Source of the DNA: Asanoa hainanensis
GTDB taxonomy: Bacteria > Actinomycetota > Actinomycetes > Mycobacteriales > Micromonosporaceae
Direction: 5' to 3'
Assembly: GCF_900188485.1 (NCBI RefSeq)
Contig: NZ_FZPH01000001.1
Location: 620,001 to 684,000 of the forward strand
DNA: 64,000 bases
The notes beneath the pieces were generated by a model that saw only the letters and a list, made by a program, of their open reading frames with translations, did not search any database and was not told where the DNA came from. How positions within the stretch are numbered: the first letter of the stretch is position 1; the number at the start of each line of letters is the position of its first letter. The position numbers and the translations under genes are program-made. Of the stretch, positions 55,511-63,337 are shown piece by piece.

Positions 55511-56287
55511 GTGAGCACCACGATGACCACGCTCGACGAGAAGGTTGTGCTGATCACCGGTACGGGCAGCGGGCTCGGGCGCGTGGCGGCGCTGGCCTTC
55601 TCCCGCGAGGGCGCGAAGGTGGTGGGCTGCGACCTCAACGTCGCCGGCAACGACGAGACGGTCGAGCAGGTCCGGCACACCGGCGGCCAGATGACCGGCG
55701 TCGCACCGGTCGACCTGACCGACCCCGGGCAGGTGGACCGGTTCGTGGAGCAGGCCGCCGGGGCGTACGGCGGGCTGGACGTGGTCTACAACAACGCGGC
55801 GGCGCTGCGCTTCGGCCCGATGCCCGACTACTCGGTCGAGGACTGGCGCTTCACGATCGCCGGCGAGCTGGACATCCCGTTCTTCGTGTCGAAGTACGCC
55901 TGGCCCCACCTGACGAAGCGCGGCGGTGGCGTGATCATCAACGCCGCGTCGATGGCCGGCATGATCGCCGGCGAGAACCCGCCCATGGTCGGGCACTGTG
56001 CGGCGAACGCCGGCATCATCGGCATGACGCGGCAGCTCGCCCTGGAGGGCGCCAAGGTCGGCATCCGGGCGGTGACGATCAGCCCCGGGCCGACGCTGAC
56101 CCCGGCCGCCGACCGCGACCTGGGCGACAACCAGGTGGCCCGGGACGCGATCACCGCCAAGACGCTGCTCAAGCGGTTCGCGCGGCCGGAGGAAGTCGTA
56201 GAGCTCGCGGTCTTCCTGGCCTCCGACCGGGCCGGCTTCATCACCGGCGCGAACTACGCCGTCGAGGGCGGCGCGACCGCCTGGTAG
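55511..56287 (+). CDS. SDR-family oxidoreductase with degenerate YxxxK
   Basis: 258 aa, start GTG 55511 with GGGAGGA six bases upstream. The Rossmann motif is TGTGSGLGR (17-25), the NNAA loop is intact (YNNAAALRF), and catalytic Ser147 is in INAASMAG. The Tyr-x-x-x-Lys active-site motif is replaced by HCAAN (His162, Asn166). The C-terminal cofactor region ISPGPTLTP and the terminal VEGGATAW are normal. It may use an altered mechanism or be an inactive binding protein. The next gene follows 10 bp later. Confidence 0.88.
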   Translation: MSTTMTTLDEKVVLITGTGSGLGRVAALAFSREGAKVVGCDLNVAGNDETVEQVRHTGGQMTGVAPVDLTDPGQVDRFVEQAAGAYGGLDVVYNNAAALRFGPMPDYSVEDWRFTIAGELDIPFFVSKYAWPHLTKRGGGVIINAASMAGMIAGENPPMVGHCAANAGIIGMTRQLALEGAKVGIRAVTISPGPTLTPAADRDLGDNQVARDAITAKTLLKRFARPEEVVELAVFLASDRAGFITGANYAVEGGATAW

Positions 56288-56297
56288 ACCTGTACGG

Positions 56298-57077
56298 ATG
56301 AGAATCGCGGTCACGGGTGGCACGGGCAACGTCGGTGGCGAGGTGGTGCGGCTGCTGTCCGCGTCGGGTGGCCACGAGGTGGTGGCGCTGTCCAGCCGCA
56401 GCGCGCCCTACGACGACCCGGCCGCACTTCTTGCGGCGCTCGACGGCGTCCGAAAGCTGGTGTTCGTGTCCAGCGACGGCGAGGCCGCCCGCGTCATCGT
56501 GCACCACCGCAACGTCCTCGCGGCCGCCGCGGCCAGCGGCGTCGCGCACGTCGTGCTCCTCAGCGGCCTGGACGTGGATCTCGACTCGCCGTTCTGCTAC
56601 GCCTTCACCAACGGCGACACCGAGCGGCTCCTGCGGGCCGGCGACATCCCGTACTCGATCGTCCGGGCCGGCCTCTACACCGAGTTCTTCCACAGCCTGC
56701 TGCGCCAGGCCAGCGCCGGCACCGACTCCGTCGCGCTGCCGGCCGGCGACGCCCGGGTCTCGCTGGTCGCCCGCAGCGACGTCGCGCGGTGCCTGGCCGC
56801 ACTGGCCCTGCGGGGGCCCACCAACCGGCACCACGACGTGACCGGGCCGGAGAGCCTGCCGGTCGCGAAGATCGCGGAGGCCGCCGGATACTCGTATGCC
56901 GACACCACCTCTGCCGAGTTCGCGGCGACGCTGACGCGGCTGGGCGAGGAGCCGTGGTGGGTCTACGCCTACAGCTCGATGTTCGCGGCCATCCGGCAGA
57001 ACCGGTGGGAGCGGACCTCCGACGCGGTCATGGAGCTCACCGGTCGTCCGGCAGAAAACCCGACAAACAACGCATAA
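56298..57077 (+). CDS. NmrA-like NAD(P)-binding protein
   Basis: 259 aa atypical SDR with MRIAVTGGTGNVGGEVVRLL (GxxGxxG). SIVRAGLYTEFF and SLVARSDVARCLAALAL are typical of the NmrA/QorB-like quinone reductase group. It starts 10 bp after the SDR stop, so both are probably in one operon with the following epimerase. The substrate is unknown; QorB-like members reduce quinones. Confidence 0.88.
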   Translation: MRIAVTGGTGNVGGEVVRLLSASGGHEVVALSSRSAPYDDPAALLAALDGVRKLVFVSSDGEAARVIVHHRNVLAAAAASGVAHVVLLSGLDVDLDSPFCYAFTNGDTERLLRAGDIPYSIVRAGLYTEFFHSLLRQASAGTDSVALPAGDARVSLVARSDVARCLAALALRGPTNRHHDVTGPESLPVAKIAEAAGYSYADTTSAEFAATLTRLGEEPWWVYAYSSMFAAIRQNRWERTSDAVMELTGRPAENPTNNA

Positions 57078-57118
57078 AACGCCGGGTTGACCCGCTGTCT
57101 CACGGGAAGACGACGGAC

Positions 57119-58048
57119 ATGCGAGTCTTCGTCACCGGAGCGACCGGAGCGTTGGGCCGGCACCTCGTGCCGGGGCTGGTCGACGCCGGACACCAGGTCA
57201 CCGCGACCACGCGTACGCCGGCGAAGGTCGACGGTCTGCGAGCCCAGGGCGCGGAGCCGGTGGTCGTCGACGGGCTCGACCGCGAAGCGGTGATCACGGC
57301 CGTGCTGGCCGCCGCGCCGGACGTGATCGTGCACCAGATGACCGCCCTGGCGAACGCGCACAACCTCCGCAAGCTCGACCAGGAGTTCGCGGCGACCAAC
57401 GAGCTGCGTACCCGGGGCACCGACAACCTGCTGGCCGCCGCCGAGCGCGCCGGCACCCGCCGCGTCGTCGCGCAGGGCCACAACTTCGTCTACGCGCGCT
57501 CCGGCGGCCCGGTCAAGACCGAGGAGGACGACCTCGACGCGCGACCGGTCCCGTCGGCGGCACAGGCGATGGCCGCGATCCGCTACGTGGACACGACCGT
57601 GCCGCAGGCGGTGCCGGAGGGCATCGTGCTGCGCTACGGCACGTTCTACGGTGGCGACCCCACCACGGACCCGATGCTGGCCGCGGTCCGCAAGCGCCAG
57701 ATGCCGGTCGTCGGCGGCGGCACGGGCGTCTGGTCGTTCATCGAGACCAGCGACGGCGCGGCCGCGACCCGGGCGGCGGTCGAACGCGGCGCGCCCGGCG
57801 TCTACAACGTCGCCGACGACGAGCCGGCACCGGTCGCGGAGTGGCTGCCGTACCTGGCGGAGCTCACCGGCGCGAAGCCACCGATGCGGCTGCCAGCCTG
57901 GCTGGGCCGGGTCCTCGCCGGCGAGTTCATCGTCACCCAGATGACCGAGGCCCGCGGCTGCTCGAACGCGAAGGCCCGGGCCGAGCTCGACTGGGAGCCG
58001 CGCTACCCGAGCTGGCGAGAGGGCTTCCGGGCCTGGGTCGCCAGTTGA
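57119..58048 (+). CDS. NAD-dependent epimerase/dehydratase-type SDR
   Basis: 309 aa extended SDR beginning RVFVTGATGALGRHLVPGL at ATG 57119. VVAQGHNFVYA corresponds to the region near the catalytic Ser, LRYGTFYGGD to the sugar-nucleotide-type loop, and RARAELDWEPRYPSWREGF to the normal epimerase C-terminus. A clear YxxxK is not visible, as in many atypical members. Forty-one bp separates it from the NmrA-like gene. The substrate is unknown. Confidence 0.87.
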   Translation: MRVFVTGATGALGRHLVPGLVDAGHQVTATTRTPAKVDGLRAQGAEPVVVDGLDREAVITAVLAAAPDVIVHQMTALANAHNLRKLDQEFAATNELRTRGTDNLLAAAERAGTRRVVAQGHNFVYARSGGPVKTEEDDLDARPVPSAAQAMAAIRYVDTTVPQAVPEGIVLRYGTFYGGDPTTDPMLAAVRKRQMPVVGGGTGVWSFIETSDGAAATRAAVERGAPGVYNVADDEPAPVAEWLPYLAELTGAKPPMRLPAWLGRVLAGEFIVTQMTEARGCSNAKARAELDWEPRYPSWREGFRAWVAS

Positions 58049-58075
58049 TCGACGTCGGGGCACAATAGGCCCCAC

Positions 58076-58924
58076 ATGACCATGCTCGACCTCTGCCACG
58101 ACAGCCTGGACGGCCTGTCCGTCGGCGACGCGCTCGGCGCCCAGTTCTTCGTTCCCGGCACCAGCCTGGCGGCGCTGCGCGCCGGAGACCTGCCCGACGC
58201 GCCCTGGCCGTGGACGGACGACACCGAGATGGCCTGCTCCGTCGTCGACGAGCTCCGCGCGCACGGCGCCATCGACCAGGACCGGCTGGCCGCGCGCTTC
58301 GCCGAGCGGTTCGAGCCGTACCGCGGCTACGGCGGCGGCGCCGTGGTCCTGTTGCGCCAGATCCGCGAGGGCGTGCCCTGGCGCGTCGCCGCCCGGGCCG
58401 CGTTCGACGGCAACGGGTCCATGGGCAACGGAGCGGCCATGCGGGTGGCGCCGCTCGGCGCGTTCTACGCCGGTGACCACCGCACCGCCGCCCTGCAGGC
58501 CATGCTCTCGGCCGAGGTCACGCACGCCCACCCCGAGGCGGTCCTCGGTGCCGTCGCCGTCGCGGTCGCCGCGTCCGCACATCGTTCCTCCTCCACCGAG
58601 CTGCTCGACGTCGTCCTCGACCACCTCGCCGAGAGCCGCGTCCGGTCCGGCATCGTCCGCGCCCGGGGGCTGCTCGGTGTCAGCGTCGCGGAGGCCGCGT
58701 ACGAGTTGGGCAACGGTTCGCGGGTGCTGGCCTTCGACACGGTCCCGTTCACGCTGTGGGTCGCCGCCACGCACCTGGACGACTATCCCGCCGCGATCAC
58801 GGCCTGCGTCGAGGCCGGCGGGGACGTCGACACCACCGCGGCCATCGTCGGCGGCATCGTCGCGACGCACGTCACCGTGCCGGCGGCGTGGTTGCGGCGG
58901 CGTGAGCCGCTGCCGGCCTATTAG
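58076..58924 (+). CDS. ADP-ribosylglycohydrolase family protein
   Basis: 282 aa all-helical DraG/ARH-like hydrolase. Mg-site motifs are WTDDTEMACSV (near 43), GNGSMGNGAAMRV (near 122) and AGGDVDTTAAIVGG (near 250). GDALGAQFF at the N-terminus is typical. It removes ADP-ribose from proteins or small acceptors, or cleaves related N-glycosides. It lies 27 bp after the epimerase gene and 28 bp before a DUF218-like gene on the same strand, so co-transcription is possible. Confidence 0.92.
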   Translation: MTMLDLCHDSLDGLSVGDALGAQFFVPGTSLAALRAGDLPDAPWPWTDDTEMACSVVDELRAHGAIDQDRLAARFAERFEPYRGYGGGAVVLLRQIREGVPWRVAARAAFDGNGSMGNGAAMRVAPLGAFYAGDHRTAALQAMLSAEVTHAHPEAVLGAVAVAVAASAHRSSSTELLDVVLDHLAESRVRSGIVRARGLLGVSVAEAAYELGNGSRVLAFDTVPFTLWVAATHLDDYPAAITACVEAGGDVDTTAAIVGGIVATHVTVPAAWLRRREPLPAY

Positions 58925-58952
58925 GCTGGTGGGGCCAAGATCAGGAGTGTGA

Positions 58953-59633
58953 ATGGTTTTCCACGGTGCGGCGCCCCGCGTCCTCAGCGGCGTCGACCGC
59001 TTCCCCGCCGGGCGGCTGCTCGAGGTGGTGGACGCGCTCACGGTGGTGCTGTCATTGCCGCAGGCCGCGGCCGACCGGGTCGACGCGCTGGTCGTGGCCA
59101 CCGGGCAGGGTGAGGAGTGGCGGCTCACCCACGCGATCCGTCTTTGGGAGAGCAATCCGCGGCTGCGCACCCTGTTGGTGGCCAACGGGAACCCGGCGGA
59201 GGCGACCTATGCCGAGCTCACCGTCGACTACCTGCGCGGCCTCGGGCTGACCCGCGTCGACGGCGTCGACATCCAGGCCGAGGCGGCGCCGAACACCGGT
59301 TTGCAGGCCGCCTGGATCGTCGAGCGGGTGCGGGCCCTGGGCATCACGAGCCTCGCGGTCACCGTCTCGGCGTACCACCTGCTCCGGGTCTATCTCACGG
59401 TCCTGCGGGCGATGAGCGACGACGGCGTCCGCATCCCGCTGATCCCGGTGCCGGCCGCGATCGCGCCGGGCGCACGGGTGCCGGAGACCGGTGCGACCGC
59501 GTACGAGCTCATCCCGGGCGAGGTCGACCGCATCCTCACGTACGCGGACCGCGGTTTCCTGGCCACGCCCGCCGAGCTGCGCGAGTATCTGGCGTGGCTC
59601 TGGCGACAGCACCGGTCACTGCTGGTCGGCTGA
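58953..59633 (+). CDS. YdcF/ElyC-like (DUF218) protein
   Basis: 226 aa, start ATG 58953 with AGGAG upstream. A Rossmann-like core is suggested by ALVVATGQGEEWRLTHAIRL, LRTLLVANGNPAEATYAELT and AEAAPNTGLQAAWIVERV, matching DUF218 where a Gly-rich loop and ENT/PNT motif surround the site. There is no transmembrane helix, unlike ElyC/SanA. YdcF binds SAM; the true function of the family is unclear. Its 3' end overlaps nudC tail-to-tail by 18 bp. Confidence 0.7.
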   Translation: MVFHGAAPRVLSGVDRFPAGRLLEVVDALTVVLSLPQAAADRVDALVVATGQGEEWRLTHAIRLWESNPRLRTLLVANGNPAEATYAELTVDYLRGLGLTRVDGVDIQAEAAPNTGLQAAWIVERVRALGITSLAVTVSAYHLLRVYLTVLRAMSDDGVRIPLIPVPAAIAPGARVPETGATAYELIPGEVDRILTYADRGFLATPAELREYLAWLWRQHRSLLVG

Positions 59634-60539
59634 CGCGGGCGCACACAGGCCGGCCCAGGAGCGCAACAGGTGGCCGCCGATCGAGTCGACCGGGCCTGAG
59701 CCCGGGCCGTCGACGATGCGCGCCACGATCTCGGCGCGGGTGAACCAGCGGGCCTCGACCAGTTCGGCGCCGTCGACCGTGACAGCGTCCGAGGTGGCGG
59801 TCGCGACGAAGCCGACCATGAGGCCCGCCGGGAACGGCCAGCCCTGCGAGCCCTGATACGCCACCGCGCCCACCGTGACGCCGGCCTCTTCCGCGAGTTC
59901 GCGGCGCACCGCGCCTTCCAGGCTCTCGCCGATCTCTACGAAGCCGGCCAGCAGGGAGAAGCCGTCCGGGCCGGCGCCGTGGTGGCGGGCGAGCAGGCAC
60001 CGGTCCCCGCGCTCGACGAGCACGATCACCGCGGGCTCGATCCGGGGGAACAGCTCGCGCCCGCAGCCGCGGCAGAGCCGGAGGTGGCCGGCGTGCCGGC
60101 TGTCGGTCGGCCCGCCGCACGATCCGCAGAATCGGGTCTGGCGGTTCCAGTGCAGCAGACCTCGCGCGTACGCCAGCGTCGCCAGCACCGGTCCGGGCAG
60201 GGTCGTGGCCAGCGCGCGCAGGTCGGTGCTGGAGTGCGCGGCGGCGAGGCGCACCGCCTCGGCCTCCTCGACGTCGCTGAGGTCGGCGGCGAAGACCGCC
60301 GTCGGGCCGTCCACGCTCAGCAGGGCCGTCTGGTGCGCATCCCCGACAGCGGTCAGCGTCGCCGGCTGGCCGCCCGCCGTCAGCAGCGGCCGGCCCCGCC
60401 ACATCGGGATGATCCGGGTGTCGCCGGCGCGCAACCGCTCGGCGACCCAGTCGGGATCCGTCCGCAGCCGTGCGGCCCGGTCGCCCGGGGTCGAGGTGTA
60501 GGCCAAGCCGTCGTACGCCATGTGGGGATCGTGCCCCAC
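59616..60539 (-). CDS. nudC: NAD(H) pyrophosphatase NudC
   Basis: 307 aa (GTG 60539; ATG 60521 would remove six residues). A zinc ribbon (FCGSCGG and LCRGCGRELFPR) precedes the Nudix domain with the box GFVEIGESLEGAVRRELAEE, then AGV. The diagnostic NudC motif SQPWPFPxS is present as SQGWPFPAG. It hydrolyses NADH to NMNH and AMP and removes NAD caps from RNA. It begins three bases after the stop of the upstream membrane hydrolase gene, so both form an operon. Confidence 0.93.
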   Translation of the reverse strand: MGHDPHMAYDGLAYTSTPGDRAARLRTDPDWVAERLRAGDTRIIPMWRGRPLLTAGGQPATLTAVGDAHQTALLSVDGPTAVFAADLSDVEEAEAVRLAAAHSSTDLRALATTLPGPVLATLAYARGLLHWNRQTRFCGSCGGPTDSRHAGHLRLCRGCGRELFPRIEPAVIVLVERGDRCLLARHHGAGPDGFSLLAGFVEIGESLEGAVRRELAEEAGVTVGAVAYQGSQGWPFPAGLMVGFVATATSDAVTVDGAELVEARWFTRAEIVARIVDGPGSGPVDSIGGHLLRSWAGLCAPASADQQ

Positions 60540-60542
60540 GGG

Positions 60543-61799
60543 TCAGCGGCGCCAGCCGCCGGTGGCGGTGGCGGGCTCGGCCGTGGCGTCGGCGAGCGTC
60601 TCCGGGCAGATCTGGCGCATGACGAGGTGCAGGCAGTTCTCCCGCTCGGGCTCGTCCCAGTAGCCGCCGTGGGTCAGCAGGCCGGTGCGGGTCCAGACGT
60701 TGCGGTACGTCAGCGTCTGGCTGGTGTAGCGCCGGCACACGGGTCGCACACCGGCGACGGTCACGACGTCCGGGCTCTGCTCCGCCGGGGCGTACGCGTA
60801 GTCGTCGCCGTCGACCATGTTCGACGCGAGGATGTCGGCCGGGATGTAGATGTTCGTCCACGGCAGGCCGGGCACGCGTTCCTGCCGGTCGTCCGCGTAC
60901 GTCGGGAAGTAGAGCCGCACGAAGTCGAGCGGGCAGGCGACGGTGACCAGGCCGGCGATCGCGTCGCGGTGCCGCGCGTCCAGCGGCTGGGCCAACGACC
61001 GGCGTGGGAAGGCGAAGTCCATCGCGATCAGGGCGCCGATGCTGTAGCCGACGACGTACACCTTGCGGCCCGGATCCTGCTCCAGGAGGTCGTCGATGGC
61101 GCTGTCGACGAGCCCGGTGACGCCGGCGGCGTGCCGCTCGTCCTGGGCATACGCGAGGACCTGCTCGAGCAGCTTGGCACCGCGGGCGACCGCCGGGCGC
61201 ACGCTGAAGAACATCCAGGTGGTCAGCGCGGTCCCACCGAGGGCGACCGCGTCGGCGGCGGTGTCCGGGACGGCGGGCTCGGTCCACAGCCCGAGCGCGA
61301 CCAGGATCGCCAGCCCGGTGAACACCGCGGACAGCATCAACAGGAACACCGCGCCCAGGCCGAGGACGAGCTGGAACTTGGCCACAGTGGACTTGGCCCG
61401 CTTGCCCGCCGACAACAGCATGAGCACGGCGCCGACCAGATGGGCGAGCGCGAGCCCGAAACGGCGGATGGTCGGAGCGATGCGGGTACCGGCGACGTCG
61501 GGGAGGCCCAGGGCCGCGTGGTAGTCGACCGTGAAGAGGTCGAGGACCGCGCCGCCGTCGGCGTCCACGACGCGCCGGCCCTCGGACAGGTGCTTGCTGG
61601 GGCTCGAAAGCTCCTGGGCGACGTACGTGCCGGGACCTTTGCTGGCCTTGATCGCGATGAGCTCGGCCACCCGGGCTGCCGAGTTTCGCGGCGACTTCCG
61701 AATGCCGGGCAGGAAGAGCGCGACCGGCGGCGGGGTGGCCGCTGGGGCCCGCCGGGCGCGGGACCGGCGTGGGGCGGGCGCGGCTAGTGAGTCGGCCAT
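60543..61799 (-). CDS. Membrane protein with alpha/beta-hydrolase-like core
   Basis: 418 aa. After a basic N-terminus (RRSRARRAPAA) comes VALFLPGIRKSPRN, like a first hydrolase strand. Two hydrophobic segments lie at about 110-175 (FGLALAHLVGAVLMLLSAG, then LGLGAVFLLMLSAVFTGLAI), and the motif VYVVGYSIGALIAMDF near 255 gives a GxSxG-type elbow. A late THGGYWDE could supply the His. It may be a lipase- or esterase-like membrane enzyme. Co-directional with nudC and three bases upstream of it. Confidence 0.65.
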   Translation of the reverse strand: MADSLAAPAPRRSRARRAPAATPPPVALFLPGIRKSPRNSAARVAELIAIKASKGPGTYVAQELSSPSKHLSEGRRVVDADGGAVLDLFTVDYHAALGLPDVAGTRIAPTIRRFGLALAHLVGAVLMLLSAGKRAKSTVAKFQLVLGLGAVFLLMLSAVFTGLAILVALGLWTEPAVPDTAADAVALGGTALTTWMFFSVRPAVARGAKLLEQVLAYAQDERHAAGVTGLVDSAIDDLLEQDPGRKVYVVGYSIGALIAMDFAFPRRSLAQPLDARHRDAIAGLVTVACPLDFVRLYFPTYADDRQERVPGLPWTNIYIPADILASNMVDGDDYAYAPAEQSPDVVTVAGVRPVCRRYTSQTLTYRNVWTRTGLLTHGGYWDEPERENCLHLVMRQICPETLADATAEPATATGGWRR

Positions 61800-61932
61800 C
61801 GGGCCAGATTAGTCGGCCCCTTTCTTGATAAATTCGAATGCGACGCAGCTGTCCCTCATTGGGATTAGTGAGAACGGCGGATCAGGCGACGTCGATCCGG
61901 CCGGCATTGGCCTGGCAGAACCGGGGGGTCTC

Positions 61933-62499
61933 ATGGCCAGCAGCGCATTTCACAAATGGGTCCAAGATGGTCGACCGTGGCGAGATGCCCGTCCCATCGC
62001 CGAGACCAAGGTCCTACTCAAAGCGGCGCACCCGAACACCGTGGTCGGCGTACCCGTGCTGACGCTCACGATGGGCGGGATCCAGTGCGACGCGGCACAC
62101 CTGGAAGCCGCGACGCCGAAGGACCACACGCCTTACTCCACCGACCAATGGCCTGACCCGCTGCCCAAGCGACCCGGGGGCTATGTGGTGTGCGCCATCG
62201 ACTACATGGACGACACGGGCGGCCTCGACTGCGACGCGCTGTTCCCGCGCTGGATCGAGGACTGCAAGGCCGGCCGCCGGCCGTGGACGAAGTACCTGAT
62301 CTGGCAGGGCAAGAGCTACGGCGTGCGCACCGACTGGAAGCCGTTCGACGCCGCGGGCCACTTCGACCACATCCACGAGTCGGTTCGCACCGACTGGATC
62401 GCCAAGAGCATCGGCAGCTACAACCCGTTCGCCGACAGCCTGCGGCTCCGGGAGGACGAGGTGAGGGTCCTGCTCGCCCAGGAGATGGGCGCGTACTAG
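61933..62499 (+). CDS. Hypothetical protein, possibly LAS-peptidase-related
   Basis: 188 aa, start ATG 61933 behind a GGGGGG run; the open frame extends to 61825 but the upstream part does not look coding. VVCAIDYMDDTGGLDCDALF, KYLIWQGKSYG and HFDHIHESVRTDW recall peptidase_M15/LAS-like phage and actinobacterial proteins (cf. NHIHVSV), with His residues that could bind metal. No signal peptide or membrane helix. It shares a CTAG with the stop of the convergent gene. The 61800-61932 gap shows no other feature. Confidence 0.6.
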   Translation: MASSAFHKWVQDGRPWRDARPIAETKVLLKAAHPNTVVGVPVLTLTMGGIQCDAAHLEAATPKDHTPYSTDQWPDPLPKRPGGYVVCAIDYMDDTGGLDCDALFPRWIEDCKAGRRPWTKYLIWQGKSYGVRTDWKPFDAAGHFDHIHESVRTDWIAKSIGSYNPFADSLRLREDEVRVLLAQEMGAY

Positions 62500-63245
62500 G
62501 CCGGCAGCGTGACCGACAGCGCCGGGTGGTCCGTCGTACCCGCCATGTCGATGATGCTTCGGCGGGCCTGGCCCGGCGCACCCGTGACGGCAACGTGTTG
62601 GAGGCCGCCGTCCGATCCGTCCTCATAGGACCCCGGTAGGCACGTCGTGAGGTTGCCGAGGTTGAAGTCGCCGCCCACGACGACCGGGCCCGGGAAACCG
62701 GCCGCCACCGTGGTGAAGAAGTGGCGGCACTGGGCCAGCGCGATCAGCGGGCTGGTGCTGACCAGGTGCGTGGTGCAGGCGACGAACCCCCGCGCGGCCG
62801 GAGCGCACAGCCAGGCCCGACCTTCCGGACCGACCGGATCCTGGATCGGGTACGTGTCACCGTGCCCGAGCCCGTCGTCGGCGCGGCGGACCAGCAGGCC
62901 GATCCCGTACGGCTCACCGTCCCGGCACTGGATCGGGTCGCCCACCCGCCGATCGATGGCTGGCTGGAACGAGACCGCGGCGCCGCGGCCCAGCGCCCGG
63001 GCGAGCGTGTCGACGTCGGAGCGGCAGATCTCGTTGAGCGTCACCACGTCCGGTCGTTCGGCGGCGATCACGTGTGCCGCTTCGGCGACCGCCCGCCCGG
63101 TGTAGCAGCCGGCCCAGCCGCTGTTGCACAGGTTGAGCTGCAACACGTGCAGACCCTGCGCGGCCCGGGCGTCCAGCGCGGCGAAGGCCAGGCCGACCAC
63201 CATTCCCACCGTGGCCAGGCAGCGGTTGAAGCGGTGCGCGATCAT
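62496..63245 (-). CDS. Secreted endonuclease/exonuclease/phosphatase-fold protein
   Basis: 249 aa. A signal peptide covers about residues 1-29 (FNRCLATVGMVVGLAFAAL, cleavage near ARAAQG). Active-site motifs are LQLNLC (metal Asn), VVTLNEIC (Glu), CTTHL (His), VVVGGDFNLG (Asp-x-Asn) and TTDHPAL (Asp-His). All are intact, so nuclease or phosphodiesterase activity is likely. Many cysteines suggest disulphides outside the cell. It is unrelated in detail to the other EEP protein in this window. Confidence 0.87.
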   Translation of the reverse strand: MIAHRFNRCLATVGMVVGLAFAALDARAAQGLHVLQLNLCNSGWAGCYTGRAVAEAAHVIAAERPDVVTLNEICRSDVDTLARALGRGAAVSFQPAIDRRVGDPIQCRDGEPYGIGLLVRRADDGLGHGDTYPIQDPVGPEGRAWLCAPAARGFVACTTHLVSTSPLIALAQCRHFFTTVAAGFPGPVVVGGDFNLGNLTTCLPGSYEDGSDGGLQHVAVTGAPGQARRSIIDMAGTTDHPALSVTLPA

Positions 63246-63337
63246 CGTCCGCCTCGCAATCCCGTCGGGGGCTGCGAGCCGGCTGCGTCGCGCCTAACCC
63301 GTATTCGGCGCGGCGCGAGCAGCGGATTGGCGCGACG

